Positions 1 through 8,985 are shown, numbered from the stretch's first letter. The stretch: 64,000 nucleotides of DNA from Tubulanus polymorphus (GCF_964204645.1 NC_134027.1:17410485-17474484), one strand, 5' to 3'. Translations and numbers: made by a program. Notes: generated from the letters alone by a model not told the origin.

Positions 1-588
1 AGAAAGTTAGCTTTAGTAAAAGAAATAGATGATTTAGAATATAACAAAGAATTACAGGAAAAAGAAAGAGATATATTATTTAAATCATATGATCTTAATC
101 ATATTAAAAAATTAAAAGATATTTTTAAAGATATGTTGATAAAACCAAATTCTGAAATATCATTAAAAGATAGAATAAAATTATTATCTAAATTAGAAGG
201 AATAACAATTCTTTCAATTCTAACAGCTGTAACTATGGTATTTACAACAATTGGTTTAGCAATATCAAATGCTTTAAAATCTACTCCTACTCCCAATAAA
301 CCAGATAAACCCCCAGATAATAATTCTATACAAGATAAAGTTAAAGATGGTTTAAAGAAATTAGCAAAATATTTATGGGAACTATCTAAAAAATCTGTGG
401 CAGCTTTACCAGGAATTATCGCATCAATTGTTGGTTTTATATTGAAATCTGCTGGGAATATTCTTAACTTTGCTGCTGAACATATTATTTTATTTTTAAT
501 TACAGTTGTAAGTGCTATTATTTTTGGGTTAGTGAATATGATATCAAGATATCAAGATATCAAGAAAAAAATAATAAAAAATAAATAA
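1..588 (+). CDS. Polinton coiled-coil/membrane protein, C-terminal part
   Basis: Open from the first base of the window to a TAA at 586-588, so the N-terminus lies outside. It matches the C-terminal 195 or so residues of the 475-residue protein at 18365-19792. Seen in order: the end of a charged coiled coil, a hydrophobic segment (GITILSILTAVTM), a proline-rich linker (STPTPNKPDKPP), a Lys-rich helix, and two more hydrophobic segments (ALPGIIASIVGFIL and IILFLITVVSAIIFGL). This arrangement belongs to a membrane-protein family I recognise from animal Polintons; a virion or assembly-membrane role is inference. Compared with the second copy there are scattered substitutions and a rearranged extreme C-terminus. 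The next gene (MCP) starts 20 bases downstream on the same strand. Confidence 0.75.
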   Translation, partial: RKLALVKEIDDLEYNKELQEKERDILFKSYDLNHIKKLKDIFKDMLIKPNSEISLKDRIKLLSKLEGITILSILTAVTMVFTTIGLAISNALKSTPTPNKPDKPPDNNSIQDKVKDGLKKLAKYLWELSKKSVAALPGIIASIVGFILKSAGNILNFAAEHIILFLITVVSAIIFGLVNMISRYQDIKKKIIKNK

Positions 589-1696
589 TTAATTTTTTTG
601 TTAAATAAATGAGTGGGAGTTATATAAGTCCTTCTAAGATTTCTAGAATATCTAATGCTATTAAAGCAGAAAGATCATATCATATAATTACTCATAATCC
701 TTCAAATATTAATCCCGATGAAACTTTATATGTTAGAATTCCTAGATTAACACAAAATACTTTTTATGTTCCAAATAGTATTTATTTATCAGCTGATATA
801 AAAGTAACTGGCCATGATAACAATTATGTTGTTGATAATGTTGGAAGATATTTGATTAAAAATTTAACTATAAAGATTGGACCAGAAACAGTTTTCTCAT
901 TAGATGATTATAATTTATTTATGCATTATAAAGATTTATGGTTAACTAAAGAAAATAGAAATAATATGATATTTCAAGGAATCCAATCAGAAAACCAAAA
1001 TAAATTAAGATCAGGAGCTAATGACGCAATAGTAACTCGTACCGCAGATAATTTGATAAAAAAGATTTATGGAAGCAAATATAAAATTCCATTAGACTTT
1101 GAATTGATAAATAATAATGCGCCTTTATATAAATACGCAATTCAAGAAGACGTTATATTCGAAATAACATTTGCTCCTGTAAGTGAAATTGTATTATCTA
1201 GCGTTGTTAAAGATATGAGTTATAAATTATCGAATATATGTTTAGAATATGATACAGTAACTGATGAAAATATTTCAAGTATAATTCAAACTCAATACAA
1301 TCAAGGATTTTCATTATTATATGATTATATTGATAAATTTAAAACTGTAACTATCAATGCAAATGATGAAATAATTAATGAGAATATTAACTTCCCAAGA
1401 AGATCTATTAAAGGAATATTAATATTTTTTACCATTGCAACATATTCTAATGGTGCAATACAGGTTGATAAGTATTATAATCCTGAAATAACAAAAGTAG
1501 AAATAACTATCGAAGGAATAGCAAATAAAATATTTTGTCAAGGAATGAGAATGATTGATCAATGGCCAGAAATTAGAAAACATTTTATGAATGAAAAAGT
1601 GAAATCATCTGAAAATTGTAATATTAATCAAATTGATTATTATACCGGTAATAAATATGCATTATGGTTAGATTTTAGAACAACAGAGGATAATTC
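1..1696 (+). mobile_element. Truncated Maverick/Polinton, family A, copy 1
   Basis: An AT-rich block cut by the window edge on the left and by a sharp junction on the right. It is near-identical, in opposite orientation, to the 17.1-18.9 kb part of the full-length element at 13401-29024: the same coiled-coil/membrane gene, the same short intergenic signal, and then the MCP gene. Identity to the second copy stops after the octamer gataattc, ending at 1696; the next base begins GC-richer sequence from a different Polinton lineage. The other copy continues instead with the rest of the MCP gene. The family assignment is firm; what created the junction is inference. Confidence 0.9.
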
Positions 1697-1757
1697 GGCG
1701 GTGCTGGATTTGCATCAGTCTTGGGCGGGTTGGCTCGTCCAGCTATTCCACTACTAA
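609..1757 (+). pseudogene. Polinton major capsid protein (family A), 3' end replaced at a junction
   Basis: The ATG at 609 lies in the element's shared start signal (TAATTTTTTTGTTAAATAAATG). About 363 residues match the double-jelly-roll MCP of Polintons, with tracts such as ETLYVRIPRLTQNTFYVP, YGSKYKIPLDFEL and NFPRRSIKGILIFF. From 1697 the frame runs into unrelated DNA and ends at 1755-1757 with about 20 foreign residues, so the MCP C-terminus (about 55 residues in the second copy) is lost. Up to the junction the frame is intact, whereas the other copy carries a frameshift shortly before the equivalent point. A fused protein could be translated, but nothing suggests it is functional. Confidence 0.88.
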
Positions 1758-2011
1758 AAAATATGGCCAAGCAAGCGGTTCCTCATTTACTGAGAACTGG
1801 TTTACACGTAGCCAGCGATGTGGTAGGCGGTAAGAATATCGCGACAGCCATCAAAGATCGTGGCATCGAAACAATGGGTCGCATTATCAAACGAAGCTTA
1901 AAAAGACCATCTACCTCAAACCCAAAATCAATAAAAGGTCGTAAACGAAGTAGACGTATAACAACCGGAAAACGCGTTCGAAAAACCAAAGCATTCGCTG
2001 AAGCGTACTAA
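1697..2011 (+). CDS. Small basic Polinton virion-type protein, 5' truncated
   Basis: The frame is open from the junction (GGAGFASVLGGLARPAIPLL) to TAA at 2009-2011, about 104 residues, with no ATG at the visible start, so the N-terminus was lost at 1696/1697. A Gly-rich, amphipathic N-terminal half is followed by a strongly basic C-terminal half (IKGRKRSRRITTGKRVRK). This looks like the adenovirus pX/pVI-type minor core or membrane-active proteins found beside the capsid gene in adinto-like Polintons; packaging of DNA or membrane activity is inferred from that resemblance only. The MCP start codon follows at 2014, two bases after the stop, which fits virion-gene clustering. Confidence 0.65.
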   Translation, partial: GGAGFASVLGGLARPAIPLLKNMAKQAVPHLLRTGLHVASDVVGGKNIATAIKDRGIETMGRIIKRSLKRPSTSNPKSIKGRKRSRRITTGKRVRKTKAFAEAY

Positions 2012-2013
2012 TT

Positions 2014-3319
2014 ATGTCGTTATTAGTATATAAGGATTCGCCATTGTGCGTCAAGTCCGAACTCGATTTGTTTACAGTTCCCGGAACACAGATAAATTTC
2101 AAAGAATGCCGATACGTTAGCTACGAACCCACTACGTCGATTAACGACATGGGGCCGATTGTATTCAGAGTGCCAAAAACAATATTTAGATTTAAACGTG
2201 ACGTATCTAAAACTACAGTTCAAAATAGTTAACGCCGATGGAACTAATGTAGGGCCCGAAAAGTCAGTCGCAATGATCAATGGCGCCTATAGTCTATTTA
2301 GCGATGTACAAATTACGCTTAACGACCGAGTGGTTACCCACGACGGGGGGTTATACCCGTTCAAATGTGAGCTGGAAAATATGGTTAATTACAACTCTGA
2401 AACTAAAAACAACAGCTGGCTACAATGCGATCTTTATGTCGAAGACGAAGCTGGGAAAAAGTCAAATATCGATCCTACTTTACCAAAAGCAAATTCCGGT
2501 TTGGTCAGAAGGAATAACTACACTAAAGGCAGTAAACTGGTTTGCGCTTATTCTCGGTTGTATAGCGATGTACTGAGAATGAATAAGATTTTCATCAACA
2601 ATACAGATTTACAAATAAAACTAACTCGACCAAAGGAAAGTTTTGCTCTAGTTTCCCCTGTCGAAAACCCAGATTTCCGTATAAAGATTGAAAGCGCTCA
2701 ACTATACATTCGTAAACTAGAACTGGATAGTTCTGTTTTAGTAGCGCATGCTAAAGCACTGGAAAAGAATGCAGCAAAATATTATTTTTCGAGAACTGAA
2801 TTATTATCGTTAAATATTCCAAGAGGTCATAGAACAATTATCAAGGATTCCGTTTTCGTCGGTGAGATACCAAAGGCTATTGTTTTAGCTTTAGTGGACG
2901 ACGACGCGTTGAGCGGTAATTACAAAAAGAATCCGTTCGATTTCAAGGATTATTCATTGAATTATATAGGGGTTACCGTTGATAATGTCCATGCACAAAA
3001 CTCGCCGTTAATTATAGACTCCCAGGGCGACGGCTGCGAGGTGTATCACGGTTTATATTTAGCCCGGGGCTTATTGTATAAAAACGAAGGAATTGGGATA
3101 AAACGTGAGGATTTCAAAAAAGGCAATTTTATTTGTGGGTTTAACATGTCGCCCGAGTACGGGGATCAGCCGCACCTGTCACTAATTAAAAAGGGCTCGC
3201 TTAAAATCGAAATGCGATTTGATGAAGCTTTACCGCATAACGTGAATTTGATTGTTTACGCCGTTTTCGACGAATTACTACAAGTAACCAAAGAACGTCA
3301 TATAGAAATCGATTATTAG
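2014..3319 (+). pseudogene. Major capsid protein of the second Polinton lineage, one frameshift
   Basis: The ATG at 2014 begins a Ser/Glu-Leu-Asp-Leu-Phe N-terminus (KSELDLFTVPGTQ). The frame breaks near the A5 run at 2175-2179, and the remainder of the protein (YLDLNVTYLKLQFKIVNADG and about 350 residues) runs in another frame to TAG at 3317-3319, about 433 codons in all. I recognise the family from invertebrate genomes, where it is annotated as F54H12.2-like, and take it as the double-jelly-roll MCP of adinto-like Polintons; its place between a basic protein and a protease supports this. It has no obvious similarity to the family A MCP at 609 or 17098, so two capsid lineages sit next to each other here. 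Confidence 0.75.
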
Positions 3320-3324
3320 CGATC

Positions 3325-3791
3325 ATGTTATACACCAACAAAATTTTAGAATTTATGAAAAAAGACGAATGTCTAAATACGTCTTTCTTTGGTGTTTTTC
3401 CATGCGATCGACTACCGGATATAACGAGCTATCCCGCTGGTTTTATAGTAAACACTGATAATCACGACGAGCCGGGTGAACATTGGCTAACTATATATAT
3501 ATAAACGAATACGGCATCGGTTAATTTTTTGATTTCTTCGGGCAACAACCCGGAACTTATGATAAAATGTTAGAAAAATACTTGGATGAAAATTGTATAG
3601 AATGGAAATATAATAATAAGTTGTATCAAAACGTATTATCCGATGTATGCGGTTATTACGCTATATTTGTACTATTACACCTATGTCACGGTAACGATGT
3701 ACGCGATATTACTAAACTATTGTCAAATAAAACTAATGATAATGATTATTTTGTAAAAAAATTTATCGTGAAATATTTTAAGCTTCTATAA
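3325..3791 (+). pseudogene. Adenain-like cysteine protease, broken
   Basis: The ATG at 3325 lies 5 bases after the MCP stop. The first frame contains FFGVFPCDRLP, YPAGFIVNTD and GEHW, the latter carrying the presumed catalytic His as in adenovirus protease. It then reaches TAA at 3502-3504 inside a TA microsatellite (3492-3502). In the shifted frame the fold continues with a second TAA at 3522-3524, then FFDFFGQQPGTYD and DVCGYYAIF, the presumed nucleophile Cys region, to TAA at 3789-3791. Both halves together have the usual adenain length and order. In the family this enzyme matures capsid proteins; here it is inactivated by one frameshift at the microsatellite and one nonsense codon. Confidence 0.8.
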
Positions 3792-4021
3792 TAAACTATT
3801 ATGCATATGAATTTAGTCGTTTTTTCAAATTCTACGAACCCACCAGAAGAGTTTTGTTTAAAACTCTTCAATATAAAAAACACTGAAGCAAAAAGCGAGG
3901 CGAGGCGTTTTAACACTGGCTCTTTCTTGGAAATTGAAATAGTTCTGAAAAGAACTGTTTGAAGTGGGGGGTTGCCTATGTCGTCGTCGTCGTCGTTGCG
4001 GTCATCATTTTCCTCGTCGTC

Positions 4022-4261
4022 TTAGTCGGCGTCTTCCTCACGCGGCACTTCACACATGCCCGTCAATGTTGATCGGCGCGCCTTCATCAGTTCGAAGTAC
4101 CATACTCGGCGACACATTGGACATGTTATATATCGTTGGCTCTCTGGCCGTAGTTCGACTAGTTGGACGAAGCATCCCATGCAAACATAGTTTGCAAAGA
4201 AATGATTTTCACAGGCCACCAACGTCCGACGTCTTTCGAGGCACACACAACACTCCCGCGT
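4022..4261 (-). pseudogene. RING-type zinc-finger protein with acidic tail, probably broken
   Basis: Reading leftward from about 4261 (TRECCVCLERRRTLVACENH) the frame shows paired zinc ligands: CCVC, CENH, CMGC and finally CPMC, a C3HC4-like RING. No ATG is seen upstream in frame, so the start is unknown or spliced. TAA at 4022-4024 follows EVPREEDAD; directly beyond it the same frame encodes a strongly acidic Asp/Glu run (to about 3975), suggesting the stop is a nonsense mutation that cut off an acidic tail. RING proteins usually act as E3 ubiquitin ligases and many large DNA viruses carry them; that role is inference. The plus-strand reading of the CGT/TCG repeat here is a shadow. Confidence 0.5.
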
Positions 4262-4407
4262 TGTAGCGTAGTTGCAATAAAAAAATCTTGCTCCAGCTTT
4301 GCTTGACTATTTGGATATGGATTGTTCAGATCTTCTTATGAGTATTTTATACGCAATAGCTACTTTGCGTGGCAGGTGTTTTGCAATGGGTGAATCGTGG
4401 GTCTTTA

Positions 4408-4650
4408 ATTACTTAATTGTCTATTCGGTTTGGTTTCTAAACCATTCCGTCACATATCGAGGGTACTGACTAGATATTTTAGACGGCAAATGCTAACAAC
4501 TGGTCAATGGTTTTTGTTTCTCAATTACTTAATTGCGTAATTTTCGTCCTGCATATTCCGGCACATATGGGGGTACTGACCAGCTATTTTAGATGGCAGA
4601 TGCTAACAACGGGTCAATGGTATTTGTTTCTCGATTACTTAATTACGTTC
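4408..4650 (+). repeat. Tandem duplication of about 120 bp
   Basis: Two diverged copies share acttaatt, cacatatsgrgggtactga, ttttagayggca, atgctaacaac and ggtcaatggt; the first ends near 4530 and the second near 4650. An open frame crosses the second copy (4507-4734), but its counterpart in the first copy is closed, so I do not call it a gene. The stretch 4262-4819 holds no other supported feature. Confidence 0.6.
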
Positions 4651-4819
4651 TTTGATGATATATTGTATAGAAGGGGCCTAGGCAACGACGAAATGCTTGA
4701 TTATTATAGAGCAAATAAAATGAGACAGATATGAAATATTATATCCATTGCAAGTTTATTATGTATTAAACATTTGAATAAGCTTTTATATAAATAATAT
4801 CAAATTATTATCTGTGAAA

Positions 4820-5779
4820 TTATACTTGGGTTATCATTATACCGTATTCAGTTGCTTTTCTAACCCCGCTTGTGTCTTTTGCGCAGTACGGGCACCTGTA
4901 TACCTGATTCGAGTGACTCGAATCGTACCAGCACGGTCTCATATTAGCCATTTCGGATATATCTTCTGTAAAATTAATGTCTTTCAATTTTTTCCATTGT
5001 TCCAATGTTAGTTTTACGCCACATCTAGTCGGATTTACGTCGAAAAGCTCATCGTGTAGATCGTATTTTCGGATATCTACGTAAATACGGTGATCGTGAC
5101 TAGATCTATATATTTTGATAAAGTTCGACCGACCGACGGTCATCACGCCTACGTAATCGATATCTTCTTTAACGCGCGCAATTTCGTGTTCGATATCGGC
5201 TTTACAATAATCTATATGTACCCACTCTTGCAGATCCAAAGCAATACCGTTTTTAGTGGGGTACAGTTGTTTTCTACGTTCACAGCATTCGAAAGATCGT
5301 AAATCTATACGTTTTAACCCCTGCCACGTTTTCGCACTCGCGTACACAAGCGATCCTAGATAATGAGGCTCGGGGTCATTGTTCCAGGTATTCCGTTGAA
5401 CTTTCGACGGAACAGCGTTGTCATTTACGATTGAACCTATAAAACAATAAAAAATATTCTATATAGGTATGCGTCTAAAAAATAATTACCGGTTTCGAAT
5501 ACGGAGAAGAAGTAGAAACTTACTAAAGTCGAGTTTGTGCGAAGGACGTTTTCTTTTTCTAGATTGAGTAGAGGACTTTGGTGTACTACATATTTCTAAG
5601 GTAGTTTGTCCACTAGTCGAATCCATCATGTATGTTGATACAGGTCGATGTTGACGGGTCAAAGTCTCTGAGCAGAATGATTTATTCATGGATTTACAAC
5701 GCGTTTTTATTGTCAGAAAATGACTTGCCCGAACACGATTTACGGTTTCACATGTTATTGCGAAATATTTTTCGCCCAA
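4820..5779 (-). CDS. Tandem PC4-domain transcription coactivator-like protein, two exons
   Basis: Exon 1 is 5524-5779 and exon 2 is 4820-5436. The intron (5437-5523) begins with GTAAGT and ends TTTTATAG. Splicing joins a one-base phase to a two-base phase and gives an uninterrupted product of about 290 residues. Seen in order: an N-terminal region ending in a Lys/Arg cluster (SRKRKRP, likely nuclear signal), a first PC4-like domain (KRIDLRSFE ... KNGIALDLQEW), a clearer second PC4 domain (VDIRKYDL ... GVKLTLEQWKKLKDI), and a C-terminal Cys/His patch (YRCPYC). PC4/SUB1 proteins bind single-stranded DNA and modulate RNA polymerase II transcription; PC4-like genes also occur in large DNA viruses. 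The first codons are uncertain: the visible frame start at 5777-5779 may be replaced by a downstream ATG in exon 1. Confidence 0.72.
5437..5523 (-). other. 87-bp spliceosomal intron in the tandem-PC4 gene
   Basis: Donor A|GTAAGT at 5524/5523 and acceptor TTTTATAG|GT at 5437/5436 on the minus strand. Exon 2 is open upstream of its first Met-like codon all the way to this acceptor (including PEPHYLGSLVYASAKTWQG), and the exon 1 frame joins it exactly. A competing GT at 5489 gives a frame that stops at once. Confidence 0.7.
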
Positions 5780-5858
5780 ACTCGTTCATGATTTCACAAT
5801 AGCCGTTAAAAGACGCCATCTTGAAATTATCTCCCGCTTTCCCTCCTCCCCCTCCACA

Positions 5859-5859
<1 letters not shown>

Positions 5860-5918
<59 letters not shown>
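5860..5918. repeat. (AC)n microsatellite
   Basis: About 30 uninterrupted AC dinucleotides between the divergently oriented PC4 and zinc-finger genes, hence in their shared 5' region. Confidence 0.95.
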
Positions 5919-5921
<3 letters not shown>

Positions 5922-6027
5922 CGCGCTTGCGCGCGCACGTGCACAAGAATACGTAATATTGAGCCCGGTTTTAACCGATCGCTCACTCGCTCGCTAACGC
6001 ACGCATAAACAAAACGTGATTTACAAA

Positions 6028-6579
6028 ATGTCTGGCAAATTTTTCACCGTTGAAAATATTTTCCGCAAAGGATCATTTACCACGGAACATATCGACTTTG
6101 AAGATATCGACTGGTCTACCGGATTTGCAATTTGCAAATATTGTAATACGTCAATTACATACGGTAGCTTTCAAGTAACGACCTGCTGTAGGAAACCGAT
6201 TTGCGAAGATTGTTGGTTGGTAAACACTCGGTGGTTATGCGTTCAGCATAATTTTAAATGCCCTATCGAGGATTGCGTGGCACATTTTAGGATTATAAGA
6301 CACATCGCGAAAAAAGACTGCTATCGATGTCGCGGACAGGAGGATTTGTTTCATTGTTGCGGTAAAACTATATGTCGGACATGTTTAAACGACCTCAAAG
6401 CGTATGAAGGGTATAAAGAAAACTTTTGTTTTAACTGCGTAACTTTATTTTGTGGCGTAAACACGTGTTTAGTATGTTTGGAGATAACTAAACAAAAGAC
6501 GGACTGTTGCGGTACTTATGTTCACGCTTCGTGTGCGAAGGAATTCGGAGTTAAATCGTGTTTAGATTGTAAATTTTAA
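6028..6579 (+). CDS. Cys-rich multi-zinc-finger (RING-like) protein
   Basis: I choose the ATG at 6028 (MSGKFFTVENIF); the GTG at 6016 is an in-frame upstream codon with no support. The 183-residue product has about 29 cysteines and several histidines arranged in CxxC pairs: CKYC, CCRKPICEDC, CPIEDC, CYRC, CCGKTICRTC, CFNC, CLVC, CCGTYVHASC and a terminal CLDC. The spacing suggests two or three RING/treble-clef modules in tandem. The precise family is not recognised. A polyadenylation signal AATAAA follows at 6585-6590. It is divergent from the PC4 gene. As an accessory gene of a Polinton a ubiquitin-ligase or host-modulating role is conceivable, but nothing in the sequence shows it. Confidence 0.7.
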   Translation: MSGKFFTVENIFRKGSFTTEHIDFEDIDWSTGFAICKYCNTSITYGSFQVTTCCRKPICEDCWLVNTRWLCVQHNFKCPIEDCVAHFRIIRHIAKKDCYRCRGQEDLFHCCGKTICRTCLNDLKAYEGYKENFCFNCVTLFCGVNTCLVCLEITKQKTDCCGTYVHASCAKEFGVKSCLDCKF

Positions 6580-6584
6580 CGGTC

Positions 6585-6590
6585 AATAAA
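6585..6590 (+). terminator. AATAAA polyadenylation signal of the Cys-rich gene
   Basis: AATAAA five bases after the TAA at 6577-6579, followed by a T/GT-rich stretch (6591-6640). Confidence 0.6.
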
Positions 6591-6829
6591 TGTTTTTATT
6601 TGTTTTACATTTGTTTTTTGTTTTTTTTGTGGTTTCTTTGTATCACTCGAAATAGGTAATGCTGAAAAAAGCGCCATCTAGGATTTACTTTTCCCCCTCC
6701 TCACACACACACACGCATAGGATCTCGTAATAGTGGCGCCATCTAGGGAATTCATCAGACTACTAAATCGTTTTGGAATTTACATAGTCAATGATTTGAA
6801 TTTTGCCGCCAAAAAGAAAATTCGTAAAG

Positions 6830-7000
6830 GAAAAAGAAAAAAATCTTAAGGAAAATATCTTAAGGAAAAAAAAAATCTTAAGGAAAAAAAAAATCTTTAG
6901 AAAAATATCTTGAAGAAAAAAATCTTAAGAAAAAAATCTTGAGAAAAAAATCTTAAGAAAAAAATCTTAAGAAAAATATCTTAAGAAAAATATCTTAAGA
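6830..7000. repeat. A-rich tandem repeat with CTTAAG cores
   Basis: About a dozen imperfect copies of aaaaatcttaag(g/a)aaa, each centred on the palindrome CTTAAG or a one-base variant. No coding potential. Confidence 0.85.
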
Positions 7001-7005
7001 AATCC

Positions 7006-7087
7006 CACCATCTTGGATGACGTCACTTCCGGCCGCCATCTTGGATGACGTCACTTCCGGTATGACGTCACTTCCGGTGTGACGTCA
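7006..7087. promoter_or_regulatory. Array of YY1-, CRE- and ETS-like motifs
   Basis: A 28-bp unit (CCATCTTGG, TGACGTCA, CTTCCGG in that order) occurs twice and is followed by two shortened units. TGACGTCA lies at 7018, 7046, 7063 and 7080, ACTTCCGG at 7025, 7053 and 7070. These match the consensus sites of YY1, CREB/ATF and ETS factors. No gene start is evident within the next few hundred bases, so the promoter or enhancer role is inference. Confidence 0.5.
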
Positions 7088-7403
7088 TCCTCCTCACTCC
7101 TCCTCCCTCACTCCACTGTGGCCCCATAGTGACATCATGTAACTACTAATAGGCTTTCAATTTGTAATCAACATTTCCAAAACAACCACGTTGTTTTTCG
7201 CAGAAATGATTTTTTTTCTTTTTTAATCACCAGTCCCTTAATTCGCTCGAAGATCTATCATATTTTGGGTGATTTTCTATGGTCACGCCACCGGATGCCT
7301 TCCTTCAGCATAAAACATATATAACTATTAAAGCCGTTCGTAAAACATATCAGATAATTGCATATATAATATCATATAAGATTTATTGTCGTATGAAAGA
7401 TAG

Positions 7404-7690
7404 AACAAACAAGGCTTTTAATTTGTAATCAACACTCTCAAAGCATACGGTATTTTCGCAAAAAATGAATTCCTTTTCTATACATGTATTTGATCACGGC
7501 GAATCTTCGCTTGAATAGATCTTCGATATTGTGGGTGATTTTCTTTGGCCACGGACCTCGCCGAACACTGTGCCCCCGCAAAACCTATGTTTTTTACTAT
7601 GTAGAATTCTATACGAGTTGGGCCTCTATTTATTCATTAAAACTTATGACTGGCTGTGCGCTTCACCAAGTTTCGACTTTGACATATTAA
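7404..7690 (+). repeat. Dispersed repeat R1, copy 1
   Basis: Starts near acaaacaaggctttt and runs to tttcgactttgacatatta. It matches 30600-30910 closely and, in shorter and more diverged form, 7150-7300 (aggctttcaatttgtaatcaacat ... gggtgattttct). The 30.6 kb copy continues into an AATAAA and a (GAATT)n tail, so R1 is probably the 3' UTR of a non-LTR retrotransposon. The open frames over it differ between copies and are not genes. Confidence 0.75.
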
Positions 7691-7895
7691 GCGCACAGCT
7701 CGCGCCTTCGGCGTTCGCTGGAAGCTCCTTAAGTTAATCACGCGTATGAAGCAATTTCAAATTTTCTATATTTCTCCATACCGTCCTTCTCAAAAAGTGT
7801 AGTTTACATCCGGGACACATGGGCATTGGCTAAATCGCGGCAACGAAAATGACGGTCAAGGACGGACTTTCGTCGAAACTTGCGGGCCGCGTCTC
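7691..7895 (+). repeat. Direct repeat R2, copy 1
   Basis: About 200 bp from gcgcacagc to gcgggccgcgtc, repeated at 8792-8985 with few changes; the shared core includes gggacacatgggcattggc. The copies flank a degenerate reverse-transcriptase tail. Confidence 0.85.
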
Positions 7896-8242
7896 GCGGG
7901 TAGTTTAAATACGTCAATGAAGGATTACAAGATTTTGTGTAATTTTCAGAATATTTACAAAGAATATTCACAAAATATTGTCAAAAAATGTTATTTTTAG
8001 TTCGTATTTCTCCGTAGAAACCGATTGTAAGACTGGATTCGAATCCCACAAAAAGCACAGTCCCTTAGCAACGGGTCGAATTTTTTAGAATAACAAGCGC
8101 GCCGGTTTCACAGCATCACTAAGGGTCGAGTCCCAGAGAATAAGGCGGGCGCGCGGTCCGCGTGTTACAAAAAGACCGTCCCGTTACACACAAGTACTGA
8201 ATAATTAACTCAAAATTTTGCCAATCCCTGGAGTATAATGCT

Positions 8243-8593
8243 GTGCGTTTTTTAACATATCGTATCTTTATGTATTTTTTACTCCCGTTTTTCAAACGTT
8301 ATTACCCTTTTCCGTGTCGAGTAAAATACGTATACGCTATAATCTGTACTTTCAAAATTGGAATCTGTAAATTACGAACAAGCAGTCATCCACTTAAGAT
8401 CGAGAGACAAAGGTTTATCAATAAACCGAGAGAAACACGCCAGTGCACTACCTGTAACAAAGTAGAAGATGAATTTCATTTTGTGGAGTGTATAAAATTC
8501 AACTCAGCTCGTTCTGAATTGTTAACAAGAATGTACAACACCTATAATGATGCCATTTACTGGAACAAGGAAAAAGTCTTTATGAAACTATAA
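8243..8593 (+). pseudogene. C-terminal fragment of a non-LTR retrotransposon protein
   Basis: Only the last 75 or so residues look protein-like: LRTSSHPLKIERQRF followed by a Cys-x2-Cys ... His-x4-Cys patch (CTTCNKVEDEFHFVEC), as in the zinc-binding tail after the reverse transcriptase in RTE-like non-LTR retrotransposons. No RT domain is present upstream. Lying between the two R2 copies, it is probably part of a degraded insertion. Confidence 0.5.
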
Positions 8594-8791
8594 ACAGATC
8601 CAAAACTTTCCTATATCACGGGCAAATTTATAACCGAAGGCTTTAATAGTCTATGATTGACTGAGTATACATGTATGTATTATCAACGTCATTAAGTGGA
8701 TCATGTATATACTGACACTGGGTCCGAATATCCCTTGTATGTAACTGTAATTAGTCATTTGTTTCATATGTATCGTTATTTTATTTTATAA

Positions 8792-8985
8792 GCGCACAGC
8801 GAGCGCCGAAGCTCCTTAAGTTAATCGCGCGTATGAGGCAAATTCAAATTTTCTATATATCTCCATACCGTCCTACTCAAAAAGTGTAGTTTACATCATC
8901 CGGGACACATGGGCATTGGCTAAATCGCGGCAACGAAAATGACGGTCACGGACGGCCTTTCGTCGAAATTTGCGGGCCGCGTCGC
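8792..8985 (+). repeat. Direct repeat R2, copy 2
   Basis: Second copy of the 7691-7895 repeat, 1.1 kb downstream in the same orientation, with small indels (catcatccggg versus catccggg). Confidence 0.85.

Larger units (their letters stand above)
1697..6600 (+). mobile_element. Fragment of a second Polinton/adinto-like lineage (family B)
   Basis: GC-richer than the flanking family A DNA, with a different virion gene set: small basic protein, MCP of another lineage and adenain-like protease, tightly packed on the plus strand, followed by minus-strand RING and PC4 genes and a plus-strand zinc-finger gene. No polymerase, integrase, ATPase or penton gene is present, so only part of an element survives. 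The left edge is the exact junction at 1696/1697. The right edge is not visible as a TIR; I place it provisionally after the polyadenylation signal at 6585-6590. The accessory genes at 4022-6579 could instead be host-derived neighbours, although PC4, RING and Cys-rich proteins are common in such elements. Confidence 0.7.

Noticed and set aside
1697-1757. MCP fused in frame to foreign sequence as a functional novel protein
   Set aside because: The extra 20 residues are an out-of-frame reading of the family B basic protein; nothing supports selection on it.
3964-4266. Arg-rich plus-strand ORF over the CGT/TCG repeat
   Set aside because: It is the antisense shadow of the acidic tail and RING region; the minus strand has a coherent zinc-binding pattern.
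5488-5491. Alternative splice donor for the PC4 gene at 5489
   Set aside because: It joins out of frame and meets a stop after a few codons; the GTAAGT at 5523 joins in register.
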